43,688 nt of DNA from positions 1-43,688 of the forward strand of contig JAEWEN010000050.1 of NCBI GenBank assembly GCA_023389275.1, given 5' to 3'. Every line of letters starts with the position of its first letter. Position 1 is the stretch's first letter. The notes under the pieces were generated by a model. The model searched no databases and had not been told where the DNA came from. It saw only the letters and a program-made list of their open reading frames with translations. This document shows, one piece after another, positions 30,935-39,464 of this stretch. Made by a program: the position numbers and the translations under genes. Source of the DNA: Bacillota bacterium. GTDB lineage: Bacteria; Bacillota; Clostridia; Clostridiales; Caloramatoraceae.

Positions 30935-31360
30935 ATGTATATAGTTAGCTCATGTCTTGCAGGAATTAATTGTAGATACGATGGCAGAAATCATTTAAAT
31001 AAAGACATACTAAACCTTGTAAATAAAGGGGAAGCTATTCCACTTTGTCCTGAAGTTTTAGGAGGTCTTGAAACACCTAGAATTCCCTGTGAAATTATAG
31101 GTAGAGATGAATTTAAAAAAGTTATTAATAAAAATGGTGTTGACTTAACAAGTGAATTTTTAAATGGTGCTAATAAAGTTTTAGAAATTTGCAAAATACT
31201 TAATATTAATAAAGCTATATTAAAATCTAAAAGTCCTTCATGTGGATGTGGTGAAATTTATGATGGAACCTTTAGTGGAAATCTTATTAAAGGAAATGGC
31301 TTAACAGCAGATCTTTTAATTAAAAATAATATAAAAGTATATAATGAAAAAAATTTTTAA
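30935..31360 (+). CDS. DUF523 family protein
   Basis: 141 residues. Cys-rich signature of DUF523: VSSCLAGINCRYDG at the N terminus, LCPEVLGGLETPR, and LKSKSPSCGCGEIYDGTFSG. Conserved Cys suggest metal or Fe-S binding, but the function is not established. AAAGGAG precedes the ATG. Follows the KdpD-like gene by 12 bases and ends at a strong terminator. Confidence 0.88.
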   Translation: MYIVSSCLAGINCRYDGRNHLNKDILNLVNKGEAIPLCPEVLGGLETPRIPCEIIGRDEFKKVINKNGVDLTSEFLNGANKVLEICKILNINKAILKSKSPSCGCGEIYDGTFSGNLIKGNGLTADLLIKNNIKVYNEKNF

Positions 31361-31390
31361 AATATCCTAGACTAAAAGTCTAGGATATTT
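31360..31390. terminator. bidirectional terminator between DUF523 and MFS genes
   Basis: 14-bp stem AAATATCCTAGACT / AGTCTAGGATATTT with a 3-base loop. Confidence 0.85.
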
Positions 31391-31392
31391 CT

Positions 31393-32799
31393 TTAATTTA
31401 AGGAAGCTACCTTTTTATCCTTAACAAATACTATAGCTATAATAAATCCTACTAAAGCAAGAATTGAAGCTGATAAAAATGATATATCTATACCATGAAT
31501 TGCAGCTATTTGAGCTCCTAAGCTCTCTGATGAATTTGTTACATTTGTCATAACAGAAACAAATACAGCAGTTCCTATTGCCCCTGACATTTGTCTTAAA
31601 GTATTATTTATTGCTGTTGCATGTGGTATATACTTCTCTTCAAGGGTTTTAACTCCCCAAACAGTAAGAGGCATAAGCATTAAAGATATTCCCATAAGTC
31701 TTATACAGTACATAACAGCAACATATGTTAAAGCTGTATCAGAATCTAAAAATGAAAACGCAAATGTTCCACTAGCTAGTAAAATCATTCCTACTATACA
31801 TAAAATACGTGGACCATATTTGTCTAAAAATCTTCCAGCTAGTGGATTTAATATAACCATAGAAAGAGCTCCTGGCATTATTAAAATACCTGAGTGTAAA
31901 GCTGAAAAACCTCTAACCGATTGAACATATATAGGTATTATTATTGTAGCTGACATCATAGATGCATATACAACTATAATTAAAATTGTACTTATTAAGA
32001 AAAACTTATTTTTAAATACTTTAAGTTCAAGTAATGGCTCTTTTAAATTTAATTGACGATATGCAAACATTACAAGAGAAATTCCTCCAACAATTAAAGG
32101 AATAAATGTTAAAGCATTTGTCCAGCCATAGTGTCCTTGATTTGTAAATCCTATTAAAAGCCCTCCAAAACCAAGTGATGATAAAATTACTGATATAACA
32201 TCTAATTTAGATTTTATAGTTTCCCCTACATTTTTAAGAAGTATAAAAGCTAAAATAGTATCTATAACAGCTATAGGGATTAAAGTTAAAAATATACTAT
32301 GCCATCCAAAATTATCTACAAGCCATCCTGAAAGAGTCGGACCAATAGCTGGAGCAAATCCTGTAACAACACCTAGCATTCCCATAGCTGCTCCTCTTTT
32401 TTCTGGTGGATATAAATATAATATAACCACCTGTAAAAGTGGCATTAAAATACCTGATGCTACTGCTTGAAGTGCTCTTCCTAAAAGAAGCATAGAAAAG
32501 TTTATAGAAAATAAGTCTATTAAACAGCCTATTCCAAAAATACACATAGCTGATATAAAAAGCTTTCTTGTTGTAAAAGTATTTATTAAATAGGCTGTAA
32601 CTGGAATCATAATACCAACTATAAGTAGATATATGGTAGTTAACCACTGTCCTGTATCTGCTGTAATATTAAAATTTCTCATAATACTAGGAAGTGCTGC
32701 AGTCATTAAGGTTTGAGCAAGAGAACCTGTAAATGAACCTACAAGCATAACTGCTATTATAATTCCAGTTTTACTTTTTAAATCATTTGTACCTTCCAT
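31393..32799 (-). CDS. EmrB/QacA-type MFS drug efflux transporter (DHA2)
   Basis: 468 residues, about 14 hydrophobic helices. MTAALPSIMRNFNITADTGQWLTTIYLL near the start is the DHA2 motif D1 region, ALQAVASGILMPLLQ and GVVTGFAPAIGPTLSGWLVD form motif C in helix 5 (antiporter signature), and AGRFLDKYGPR is motif A. Such pumps export lipophilic drugs using proton motive force. It follows a TetR regulator by 22 bases on the same strand, so the regulator probably controls the pair. Start after AAGGAGG. Confidence 0.9.
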   Translation of the reverse strand: MEGTNDLKSKTGIIIAVMLVGSFTGSLAQTLMTAALPSIMRNFNITADTGQWLTTIYLLIVGIMIPVTAYLINTFTTRKLFISAMCIFGIGCLIDLFSINFSMLLLGRALQAVASGILMPLLQVVILYLYPPEKRGAAMGMLGVVTGFAPAIGPTLSGWLVDNFGWHSIFLTLIPIAVIDTILAFILLKNVGETIKSKLDVISVILSSLGFGGLLIGFTNQGHYGWTNALTFIPLIVGGISLVMFAYRQLNLKEPLLELKVFKNKFFLISTILIIVVYASMMSATIIIPIYVQSVRGFSALHSGILIMPGALSMVILNPLAGRFLDKYGPRILCIVGMILLASGTFAFSFLDSDTALTYVAVMYCIRLMGISLMLMPLTVWGVKTLEEKYIPHATAINNTLRQMSGAIGTAVFVSVMTNVTNSSESLGAQIAAIHGIDISFLSASILALVGFIIAIVFVKDKKVASLN

Positions 32800-32821
32800 T
32801 ACAATTCCTCCTTATATAAAA

Positions 32822-33679
32822 TTATTTAATTATGTAAATTAATCTTTTTACATCTTGTTTAAGAATAGTCTCCTTTTCTAAATAAGAAAACATTGCATCT
32901 AACATTAAAGAATCATATCTTTTTTCACTAAGTTCTTTAGTAATATAATCTAAAGCCTCTAAAGCTTTACTTTTATTATTTATATTACTTTTTTCTATTT
33001 TATTTTTAATTTCTAATAATTCATTTTTAATTGTTTCGTCTTTATCTGATGTTTTGATTTTTTCATCTTGTATGTAAAAAATACTTTCCTTAGTAAAAAA
33101 AGCTTTCTCTTTATTTTTTATAATTTCATCTAAGGTATCTATAATAAATTCACTTATAAAATTAGGACTTATATCTTTTTTCTTCATACGAATAATATAA
33201 ACAAATTCATGAATTAAAGAATCAAGGTAAAATATCATATCCCAAATAATAGGCTTTATTTTATCTCCATATATTTTAATTAAACTATTATAGTACTCAT
33301 TTTCCACATCAGTACGTGCTTTTTTCCTTAATTTAATAATGTCTTCTCCCTGATTATTAGGAAAATTTTCAGCAATATATGTATTAAAAATACATTGAGA
33401 AAAAATATATTTCCACACTAAAACTACTTTTTTATGAAATTTTTCTATTTCAGTAATGCTTTCATCTAAATTAATATCATTTGTTATTTCTAAAAACTCG
33501 CTATTTAAACGAAACATAAGCTCATATATTAAATTCTCTTTAGTAGAAAAGTATTTATAAAATGTACTTTTAGATATTTTACACTCTCTTACAATATCCC
33601 CTATTGATGTTGAGTGTAATCCTTTTTCATCAAAAAGTTTTTGTGACATTTCTAATATCAACTTTTGTTTTTCATCCAT
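32822..33679 (-). CDS. TetR/AcrR-family regulator
   Basis: About 285 residues, longer than most TetR proteins. The N-terminal helix-turn-helix reads FDEKGLHSTSIGDIVRECKISKSTFYKYFSTKENLIYEL. The ligand domain extends into a helical tail (KIEKSNINNKSKALEALDYI) with a probable coiled coil. ATG 33679 has GGAGG 8 bases upstream; the frame is open from a TTG at 33694 but that overlaps the site. A palindrome just upstream of the gene is the likely operator. Probably represses itself and the MFS pump. Confidence 0.88.
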   Translation of the reverse strand: MDEKQKLILEMSQKLFDEKGLHSTSIGDIVRECKISKSTFYKYFSTKENLIYELMFRLNSEFLEITNDINLDESITEIEKFHKKVVLVWKYIFSQCIFNTYIAENFPNNQGEDIIKLRKKARTDVENEYYNSLIKIYGDKIKPIIWDMIFYLDSLIHEFVYIIRMKKKDISPNFISEFIIDTLDEIIKNKEKAFFTKESIFYIQDEKIKTSDKDETIKNELLEIKNKIEKSNINNKSKALEALDYITKELSEKRYDSLMLDAMFSYLEKETILKQDVKRLIYIIK

Positions 33680-33702
33680 AAAGTACGCCTCCAAAACACC
33701 TT

Positions 33703-33718
33703 AGTACTATACAGTACT
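33703..33718. promoter_or_regulatory. probable TetR operator
   Basis: AGTACTATACAGTACT: two AGTACT half-sites around a TA centre, 24 bases upstream of the regulator's ATG, where a TetR-family autoregulatory site is expected. Confidence 0.55.
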
Positions 33719-33774
33719 TTTAATTATTTAACTAGTATACTTCTCTAATAAATTTAAAGTCAACATTTAACGTC

Positions 33775-33803
33775 GTATTTTGTAGATAAAATTATCATAT
33801 TAT
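33775..33803 (+). promoter_or_regulatory. sigma-E-like promoter of the CmpB-like gene
   Basis: GTATTTT (33775-33781), a 14-bp spacer and CATATTAT (33796-33803) fit the sigma-E pattern. Predicted start near 33811, about 30-40 bases before the gene. Confidence 0.45.
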
Positions 33804-33842
33804 GCTAAATTTAATACATAGTTCATATTTTTGTAAAAGGAT

Positions 33843-34598
33843 GTGTATATATTGGAAAATACTATTAATATATGTTTATACTTAATTATCTATAGCTTTT
33901 TAGGCTGGGTTTGTGAAAGCATTTACTGCTCTGTTTTAGATCGTAAAATAGTTAATAGAGGATTTGTTAATGGTCCTTTTTGTCCTATTTATGGATTTGG
34001 CGCACTTATTATAATCTTTCTTTTAAAAGACTTTAACCATAGTGTTTTTTTAACATTTATAATGGGAGTAATATTTACTAGTATTTTAGAATACATAACT
34101 AGCTTTTTAATGGAGGTTTTCTTTCATGCAAAATGGTGGGACTATTCTAATTATAGATTTAATATTCATGGTAGAGTTTGTTTATTAAATTCCACCTTAT
34201 TTGGTCTTTTATCTATTTTCCTGCAATTTGATTTACATCCTAAAGTCCAAAATTTTGTTAGCATATTTTCATATAACTTTAAAGTTTATTTTCTAATTAT
34301 ATTTTCAATATATTTTTCAGTAGATTTTTTAACTACTATTTACTCTATACTTAAACTAAATAATCGTATTAAAAACCTAGCTTCTATTAAATTAAATATT
34401 ATAGAAAAATATAAAGAACTTACTGATGAATACAAAGAAATTAAAATTAAACACGAACTTTTAAAAATTAAACAAGGAAAACTATATAAAGCTCATTTTT
34501 TAGAAAGAAGAATAATAAATGCATTTCCTAATTTAAAACATAAAAAATATTATGAGCAAATAAATGAAATTCGTGAACATTTTAAAAATAAAAAATAA
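33843..34598 (+). CDS. CmpB-like (putative ABC transporter type IV) membrane protein
   Basis: About 250 residues. Family PF06541 mark at the start: YSFLGWVCESIYCSVLDRK, VNRGFVNGPFCPIYGFGA, then LEYITSFLMEVFFHAKWWDYSNYRFN and GRVCLLNSTLFG. Five or six membrane helices are followed by a Lys/Glu-rich cytoplasmic coiled coil (about residues 175-220). Function unproven. GTG 33843 lies very close to AAAGGA; TTG 33852 is an alternative with better spacing. It precedes a cell-wall amidase on the same strand. Confidence 0.8.
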   Translation: MYILENTINICLYLIIYSFLGWVCESIYCSVLDRKIVNRGFVNGPFCPIYGFGALIIIFLLKDFNHSVFLTFIMGVIFTSILEYITSFLMEVFFHAKWWDYSNYRFNIHGRVCLLNSTLFGLLSIFLQFDLHPKVQNFVSIFSYNFKVYFLIIFSIYFSVDFLTTIYSILKLNNRIKNLASIKLNIIEKYKELTDEYKEIKIKHELLKIKQGKLYKAHFLERRIINAFPNLKHKKYYEQINEIREHFKNKK

Positions 34599-34678
34599 CA
34601 TTTTTTGTAAATATTATGCTATTATGATTATAGGTTTATAGAAATAAATGGGATATTTTAAATTTTATTGTAAAGGGG

Positions 34679-36385
34679 ATGTGTAAAATTTTAAGAAAAA
34701 AAATCAAACCTATAATTTCATTTATACTTTTATTTACGCTTTTTTTTAACATCTTAGGGTTACTTGGACATAAAAATACTGTATATGCTACTTCAAAACC
34801 TGTTATGAAAGAAGCTAAAATAACTAATGCTTCCTTTGAAGTTGGTACATATCCAACACTTGAGCTTAAATCTGAAGGATGTAGTTTAGTTCAGTATAAT
34901 GTTTTTTTATATTCACCTGAGAAAAAAACTTGGGAAAATGTAACATATGGCTATACAACTCCAACAAGTGGCGAAAAACCTTATAAAGTTAGACTAAGAA
35001 AACCATTACATGAGGGAGAAAATAGTTTTAGTATATGGGTTAAAAAAGCTAATTCTTCTCCTGAAAACCCTGCTGGATATGATAGCTTTTTAAACTACAA
35101 AATAAATATTGGTAATCAAGACAATACAATTGCTGAAATTAAAAATATAGATGTAGAAGATTCTAATTTATCACTTGGAGCTAATCCTAGCTTTAAAATA
35201 ACATCTGAATCTAATTCTGATGTACAATATAAAATGTTTTTATACTCACAGGACAAAAATATTTGGGAAGATGCTTCAAATGGATATAGTAAAAAAACAG
35301 ATCCAAGTACTCCATTTACTATAAAATCTACAAAGGCATTAAAACCTGGAGAAAATATATTTAGTATATGGATTAAAAAATCTTCTAACTATGGGCAAGA
35401 CTCATATGACTCTTTTGTTCATAAAAAAATAAATATTTCTATAAACAATTCAAATACTAAAATAACCAAAGTAAATGTACCGGATTCTATAAATGAAGGT
35501 GAAAAACCTGAAATTAATGTTGCAGCTAAATCTAGTAAAAAAGGTGATATTCAATTTAAGACATTTTTATATTCAAATAGCAAAAATACTTGGGTTGAAT
35601 CCTCTAATTTTGGTGACGAAACAAGATTGGGACAAGAGTATACTATAAAACTTAATAAAGAGCTTGAAGCTGGAATTAATAAGGTACTTATATGGAGTAA
35701 AAACTCATCTATAAATGGTGAAACATATGAAGACTATAAAATAGTTGAAATTAATGCACTTAAGGTAGAAATACCTGAGTATCAAGAAGAACCTGAAATT
35801 ACTCCACCACCTACACCTTATAAACAAAAAATAGTAATAGACCCTGGCCATGGTGGTAAAGACTCAGGTGCTAAAGGTGCAAATGGTAGTAATGAAAGAG
35901 ATGTTGTTTTAGATGTTGCATTTAAACTTGGAGATATTTTAAAAGCACAGGGATATGAAGTTCTTTATACAAGGGAAAGTAACTCTGATGTTAACTGGGA
36001 TAGCTCAAACCAAAGTGCATCACTAAGCTATAGAACAAAGTTTGCAAACTCAAATAATGCAGATATATTTGTATCTCTTCACTGTAATAGTAATAAAGGA
36101 ACTCCTGGAAAAGGAACTGAAACATACTATAACAGTAAAAAATCTAAAAAAGATAAAGAACTAGCAGAAAATATTCAAAAAGAACTAGTTAAAGCTGTTG
36201 GTTTTCACAATAGAGGTGTTAAAACAGCTAACTTTATAGTTATTCAAAATACAAAAATGCCTGCTGCTTTAGTAGAACTTGGATTTATTAATAATCCTAA
36301 TGAGGAAAAAGAATTAATTGATCCTATATTCCAGCAAAAAGCTGCTGAAGGTATTGCACAAGGAATAAATAATTACTTTAAATAA
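34679..36385 (+). CDS. secreted N-acetylmuramoyl-L-alanine amidase with three N-terminal repeats
   Basis: 568 residues. Signal peptide at about 1-38 (IISFILLFTLFFNILGLLG), then three repeats of about 100 residues (about 43-147, 152-257, 262-361). Each repeat contains a V/IQYxxFLYSxxKxxWE core and an LxxGxNxFSIW-like strand, resembling triple-tyrosine (Y_Y_Y) type modules. A short Pro-rich linker (EITPPPTPY) leads to an Amidase_3 domain from about 378: VIDPGHGGKDSG (Zn His, Glu further on), VSLHCNSN and ALVELGFINNPNEE. The catalytic residues are present. The repeats probably attach the enzyme to the wall. Amidase domain is related to the one at 13042 but that gene lacks a signal peptide. Confidence 0.9.
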   Translation: MCKILRKKIKPIISFILLFTLFFNILGLLGHKNTVYATSKPVMKEAKITNASFEVGTYPTLELKSEGCSLVQYNVFLYSPEKKTWENVTYGYTTPTSGEKPYKVRLRKPLHEGENSFSIWVKKANSSPENPAGYDSFLNYKINIGNQDNTIAEIKNIDVEDSNLSLGANPSFKITSESNSDVQYKMFLYSQDKNIWEDASNGYSKKTDPSTPFTIKSTKALKPGENIFSIWIKKSSNYGQDSYDSFVHKKINISINNSNTKITKVNVPDSINEGEKPEINVAAKSSKKGDIQFKTFLYSNSKNTWVESSNFGDETRLGQEYTIKLNKELEAGINKVLIWSKNSSINGETYEDYKIVEINALKVEIPEYQEEPEITPPPTPYKQKIVIDPGHGGKDSGAKGANGSNERDVVLDVAFKLGDILKAQGYEVLYTRESNSDVNWDSSNQSASLSYRTKFANSNNADIFVSLHCNSNKGTPGKGTETYYNSKKSKKDKELAENIQKELVKAVGFHNRGVKTANFIVIQNTKMPAALVELGFINNPNEEKELIDPIFQQKAAEGIAQGINNYFK

Positions 36386-36412
36386 AAAAGGATGCTTTAA
36401 GCATCCTTTTTT
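36384..36412. terminator. bidirectional terminator between amidase and manC
   Basis: 12-bp stem AAAAAAGGATGC / GCATCCTTTTTT with a 5-base loop. Confidence 0.85.
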
Positions 36413-37475
36413 ATATAAATCTTTCATAATCATCTAATGAAGAAATATTTTTTACAAGCTCTTTAATGTCTTGACATCTATCTTTATGACACACTAAAAC
36501 AACATCTTCTGTATCCACAATAAGTATATTTTCAAGTCCTATCCCTGCTACAAGTCTTTTATCTCCTAATATTGTTGTGTTTTTTACATCTAGAAGACTA
36601 ACATCTTTTACAGCAGTAACATTGTCATTTTCATCTTTATCTAAAAATCTTTCAAGTGAATTAAAGCTTCCTATATCATCCCACTCAAAAAATGTTTCTA
36701 AAACAACACCTCTATGTGTCCTTTGCATAATTCCAAAATCAATAGATATACCATCTATTTTACTATACTCTTCGTTTATAATTTCCTCTTCCTTATCTGT
36801 TCCTATATATTCATATATTCTCATTAATGATTTATAAAGGTCAGGAAGATATTTTTTTATTTCACGAAGAAGTCTATCTGCTCTCCATATAAACATTCCA
36901 CTATTCCAAAGATAGCTTCCTTTTTCAATAAAACTTTTAGCAACCTCAACATTAGGTTTTTCAACGAATCTTTTCACTTTATAAATACCATCATTTACCT
37001 TGTTACCTTTTTCAATATATCCATATCCTGCTTCTGCCCTTGTAGGATTTATTCCCATAGTAACTAAATAATCTCCATCTTTAGCTATAGATATTCCTCT
37101 TTTCAAGGTGCTTTCAAACTCCTCCTTCCCTATAATAACGTGATCTGAGGGAAGTACAACCATTATGGCTTCAAAATCTTTCTTTAAAAGTTTTATAGCA
37201 GCAAGACCTATACATGAAGCAGTTTCTTTATTAGTGGGTTCTTTGAAAATATTTTTGTCATCTATGTCAAGGAGACCTTTTATAATTGAAACATAGTTTT
37301 GATTAGTAACAACATGTATTTTATCTTTATCTATTACATTTGATATTCTATCTATTGTACACTCTATCATTGTTTTATCTCCTACAGTTTTTAAAAACTG
37401 TTTTGGAAGATGTTTTCTTGATTTAGGCCAAAACCTTGAGCCAAGTCCCCCTGACATAATAACCCCATATACCAT
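36411..37475 (-). CDS. manC: mannose-1-phosphate guanylyltransferase
   Basis: About 354 residues, makes GDP-mannose from GTP and mannose-1-phosphate. Nucleotidyltransferase signature GVIMSGGLGSRFWPKSRKHLPKQF at the start, VVLPSDHVI near residue 105, YGYIEKG, RFVEKPN, YLWNSGMFIWRA and the typical DWDD-like EWDDIGSFNSL. The C-terminal isomerase domain of ManC/ManA fusions is absent. ATG 37475 has GAGGTGAT 4 bases upstream; the frame is open from 37499 without a signal. A sigma-K-like promoter lies just before it, which suggests use of GDP-mannose for the outer spore layers. Confidence 0.92.
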   Translation of the reverse strand: MVYGVIMSGGLGSRFWPKSRKHLPKQFLKTVGDKTMIECTIDRISNVIDKDKIHVVTNQNYVSIIKGLLDIDDKNIFKEPTNKETASCIGLAAIKLLKKDFEAIMVVLPSDHVIIGKEEFESTLKRGISIAKDGDYLVTMGINPTRAEAGYGYIEKGNKVNDGIYKVKRFVEKPNVEVAKSFIEKGSYLWNSGMFIWRADRLLREIKKYLPDLYKSLMRIYEYIGTDKEEEIINEEYSKIDGISIDFGIMQRTHRGVVLETFFEWDDIGSFNSLERFLDKDENDNVTAVKDVSLLDVKNTTILGDKRLVAGIGLENILIVDTEDVVLVCHKDRCQDIKELVKNISSLDDYERFI

Positions 37476-37496
37476 AAAATCACCTCGCATATATAA

Positions 37497-37524
37497 CATA
37501 ATATGACTCTAAGGTGATTTGTGT
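37497..37524 (-). promoter_or_regulatory. sigma-K-like promoter of manC
   Basis: On the minus strand AC (37524-37523), a 17-bp spacer and CATATTATG (37505-37497); the same -10 sequence as before the glycosyltransferase at 18954. Confidence 0.5.
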
Positions 37525-37542
37525 TACTTTATTTTACTAATT

Positions 37543-38289
37543 TTATTGTAAGTGTTTATTTTTATCTTGCTTCATATGTCTTTTAACAACTTTAAGAAAA
37601 TCCTCTAGTTTTAAACATTCCTTATTTAAAATTTTGAACTTTTCCTTAGCATGCATATATCTTGGACATATATATGGAGAATTTGAACTTTGTACTTTTT
37701 TGCCTTTTTTAGTGTTTGTATAAGCTATATCTGGAATATTAGGATCATAGTTGTGTATTTTATCATTTCTATATTTACTTATTTCACATTTTTTGAAAAA
37801 CTCATCTAACTCTTTACCTAGAGTAAAGTTTTTATTTTTTATTCTTTTTACAATATTTTTATGAAAAGCAATACTACTTTTCACTTCTAAATCATAGTAA
37901 ATATTTAAAACATGATAAATAGCATCTAAAATAGTCATATACTGAATTTGAAAATTTCCGTAAAAATAATTTAGATAAAAATGATAGTATCTCTCCTGCT
38001 CTGAAAGTTTTGGAAAATATCTTCCATTTTTTATTCCAAGTTCACACTTTGTTCTATCATCTAAATCCATATTATAGTAGTAAATAATATTTACTATGCT
38101 AAACCTTAATTCACGAAGTCTCATTCTAAGTTGTATAAGCCATGGCTCTAGTTCATCTTCTACATCTTTATACTTTTGTTCACTTCTTGTTGTTTTATAT
38201 TTAAATTCAAATCTTAACCCCTGTATAAAAGGATACTCATTTATTATATTACTTAGATCCTCATCGTTTACAAACCAATACTTAAACAA
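37543..38289 (-). CDS. HEPN-like protein (Cthe_2314 type), probable
   Basis: About 248 residues, soluble, Tyr- and Lys-rich, mostly helical. The C-terminal half carries KYRNDKIHNYDP, an R-x4-H motif as used by HEPN RNases, and the overall shape resembles the Cthe_2314-like HEPN family. The open frame reaches 38349, but no ribosome binding site serves that end; AAGGAGG is correctly spaced for the TTG at 38289. There is no partner nucleotidyltransferase next to it, so a toxin-antitoxin pair is not supported. Family assignment is from memory and moderate. Confidence 0.6.
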   Translation of the reverse strand: MFKYWFVNDEDLSNIINEYPFIQGLRFEFKYKTTRSEQKYKDVEDELEPWLIQLRMRLRELRFSIVNIIYYYNMDLDDRTKCELGIKNGRYFPKLSEQERYYHFYLNYFYGNFQIQYMTILDAIYHVLNIYYDLEVKSSIAFHKNIVKRIKNKNFTLGKELDEFFKKCEISKYRNDKIHNYDPNIPDIAYTNTKKGKKVQSSNSPYICPRYMHAKEKFKILNKECLKLEDFLKVVKRHMKQDKNKHLQ

Positions 38290-38378
38290 AAAATTAACCT
38301 CCTTAGGCACTATATTAAGAAGCTTTATATTATACATATTATAATACAAAATGAAATTTTGTTCTTTAAAGGAATCTA

Positions 38379-38407
38379 TTGAAAATTAATTATTTATATG
38401 ATAAAAT
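38379..38407 (+). promoter_or_regulatory. sigma-A promoter of the HesB-like selenoprotein gene
   Basis: TTGAAA (38379-38384), 17 bp, TAAAAT (38402-38407), 5 of 6 matches in each box. Confidence 0.6.
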
Positions 38408-38460
38408 AAACTTGTAGATAATAATTGTTATATACTATTTTTTATTAGAGGTGATTTAAT

Positions 38461-38751
38461 ATGAAAATACTTATAGATGAAAAAACCTCTAAGGGCATTC
38501 AAAACATCCTATCAAAAAAAGATAAACCTTATGTAATAAGAATATACATGACATGCTTTGCTTGAGACGGTCCGGGACTTGAAATGGCTCTGTATGAGCC
38601 TTTAGAAACAGACCATATTATTGAGATTAATAATATTAAATTTTTTCTTGATAAAGATGTAACTAGTTTTAAAAGTGACATCGAAGTATTTACCCAAAAC
38701 GAAAGATTTGGTGGAGGCTTTGCAGTAAAGTATACTGGAAGCTTAATCTAA
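38461..38751 (+). CDS. HesB/IscA-like selenoprotein
   Basis: A 96-residue protein read through one in-frame TGA at 38563-38565. The product begins MKILIDEKTSKGIQNILS and has TCFA-U-DGPGLEMALYEP, giving a CxxU pair (Cys32, Sec35), then HIIEINNIKFFLDKDV and ends GGGFAVKYTGSLI. The fold-level pattern is the HesB/IscA family, and HesB-like selenoproteins are an established group in anaerobes. The C-terminal Cys pair that binds Fe-S in IscA is absent (GGGF instead), so a redox role is more likely than an Fe-S scaffold. AGAGGTGA precedes the ATG, a sigma-A promoter lies upstream and a terminator follows. A conventional gene finder would miss it. Confidence 0.88.
38563..38600 (+). promoter_or_regulatory. 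Sec codon TGA with bacterial SECIS-like hairpin (HesB-like gene)
   Basis: GGCTC-TGTAT-GAGCC at 38586-38600: a 5-bp stem and 5-base loop with G in the second position, loop about 26 nt after the UGA, within the usual range for bacterial SECIS. A second possible hairpin, GGTC-cgg-GACT, lies closer to the codon. Confidence 0.65.
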
Positions 38752-38777
38752 ACTTAATATCTCTCTTCTTTAATACT

Positions 38778-38810
38778 AAAGTCGTAACCGAAATAGGTTA
38801 CGACTTTTTT
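38778..38810. terminator. bidirectional terminator after the HesB-like gene
   Basis: 12-bp stem AAAGTCGTAACC / GGTTACGACTTT with a 6-base loop and T-run; it touches the stop codon of the convergent HPP gene. Confidence 0.85.
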
Positions 38811-39315
38811 AATCTAGTTTTGCACTTTCTTTATGTGAAATTGCCTTTTCACGTAACTTATTAGTTATAATTGCCCATATTAAAAGTGTCATAACACCTG
38901 TAAAAACAGGCATTAAAATAAATATAGGCTTTGCATGTGACATTATAGCAACAAGTGCTGTAGCTCCTGCTGGTGGGTGAATAGTATTTGTTAACATAGT
39001 TATAAATATTGTTATAGAAACTCCAAGAGCTAGGCTCCACCAAGTCATGCCAAATAAACTAGATATTATAACTCCTACAGTTGCAGCAATTAAGTGTCCT
39101 CCTACTAAATTTTGAGGTCTTGCAAATATTCCATTTGGAGTAGCATATAATATAACTGCACTTGCACCAAAAGACGCAATTAAAAAAGAACTATTATAAT
39201 TTATAAATACATAGGCTAAAGTTGATATAGCAAAAAAACTTCCTAAAACAGCAGATATAACATCTAATCTACTTACATTTGAAATAATTTGAGTATAGTT
39301 TCTAATTTTATTCAT
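38809..39315 (-). CDS. HPP family membrane protein
   Basis: About 168 residues with four to five membrane helices. The family motif is in TNTIHPPAGATALVAI, with SFGASAVILYATPNGIFARPQNLVGGH before it. HPP proteins have been linked to nitrite transport in plants and cyanobacteria, but the clostridial role is not known. ATG 39315 follows GGAGG by 6 bases; a TTG at 39327 overlaps that site. Confidence 0.88.
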   Translation of the reverse strand: MNKIRNYTQIISNVSRLDVISAVLGSFFAISTLAYVFINYNSSFLIASFGASAVILYATPNGIFARPQNLVGGHLIAATVGVIISSLFGMTWWSLALGVSITIFITMLTNTIHPPAGATALVAIMSHAKPIFILMPVFTGVMTLLIWAIITNKLREKAISHKESAKLD

Positions 39316-39430
39316 ATAATCCTCCAATTAAGAAAATAATAAAAATTATACTATAAAATGCCATTAGTTTCTGTAACCCTAGCTACACAAATTAATATTT
39401 TTACATTTTATTAATTAATACTTAAAAAAT

Positions 39431-39456
39431 AAAAGGGATATAAAATTATACCCCTT
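39431..39456 (-). terminator. terminator of the first chemoreceptor gene
   Basis: Stem AAAGGG...CCCTTT with an AT inner part on the minus strand, followed by TATTTTTT. Confidence 0.65.
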
Positions 39457-39464
39457 TAACTAAT

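Noticed and set aside
37543..38289. HEPN/MNT toxin-antitoxin or defence system
   Set aside because: An R-x4-H motif is present, but no nucleotidyltransferase, antitoxin or other defence gene lies beside it.
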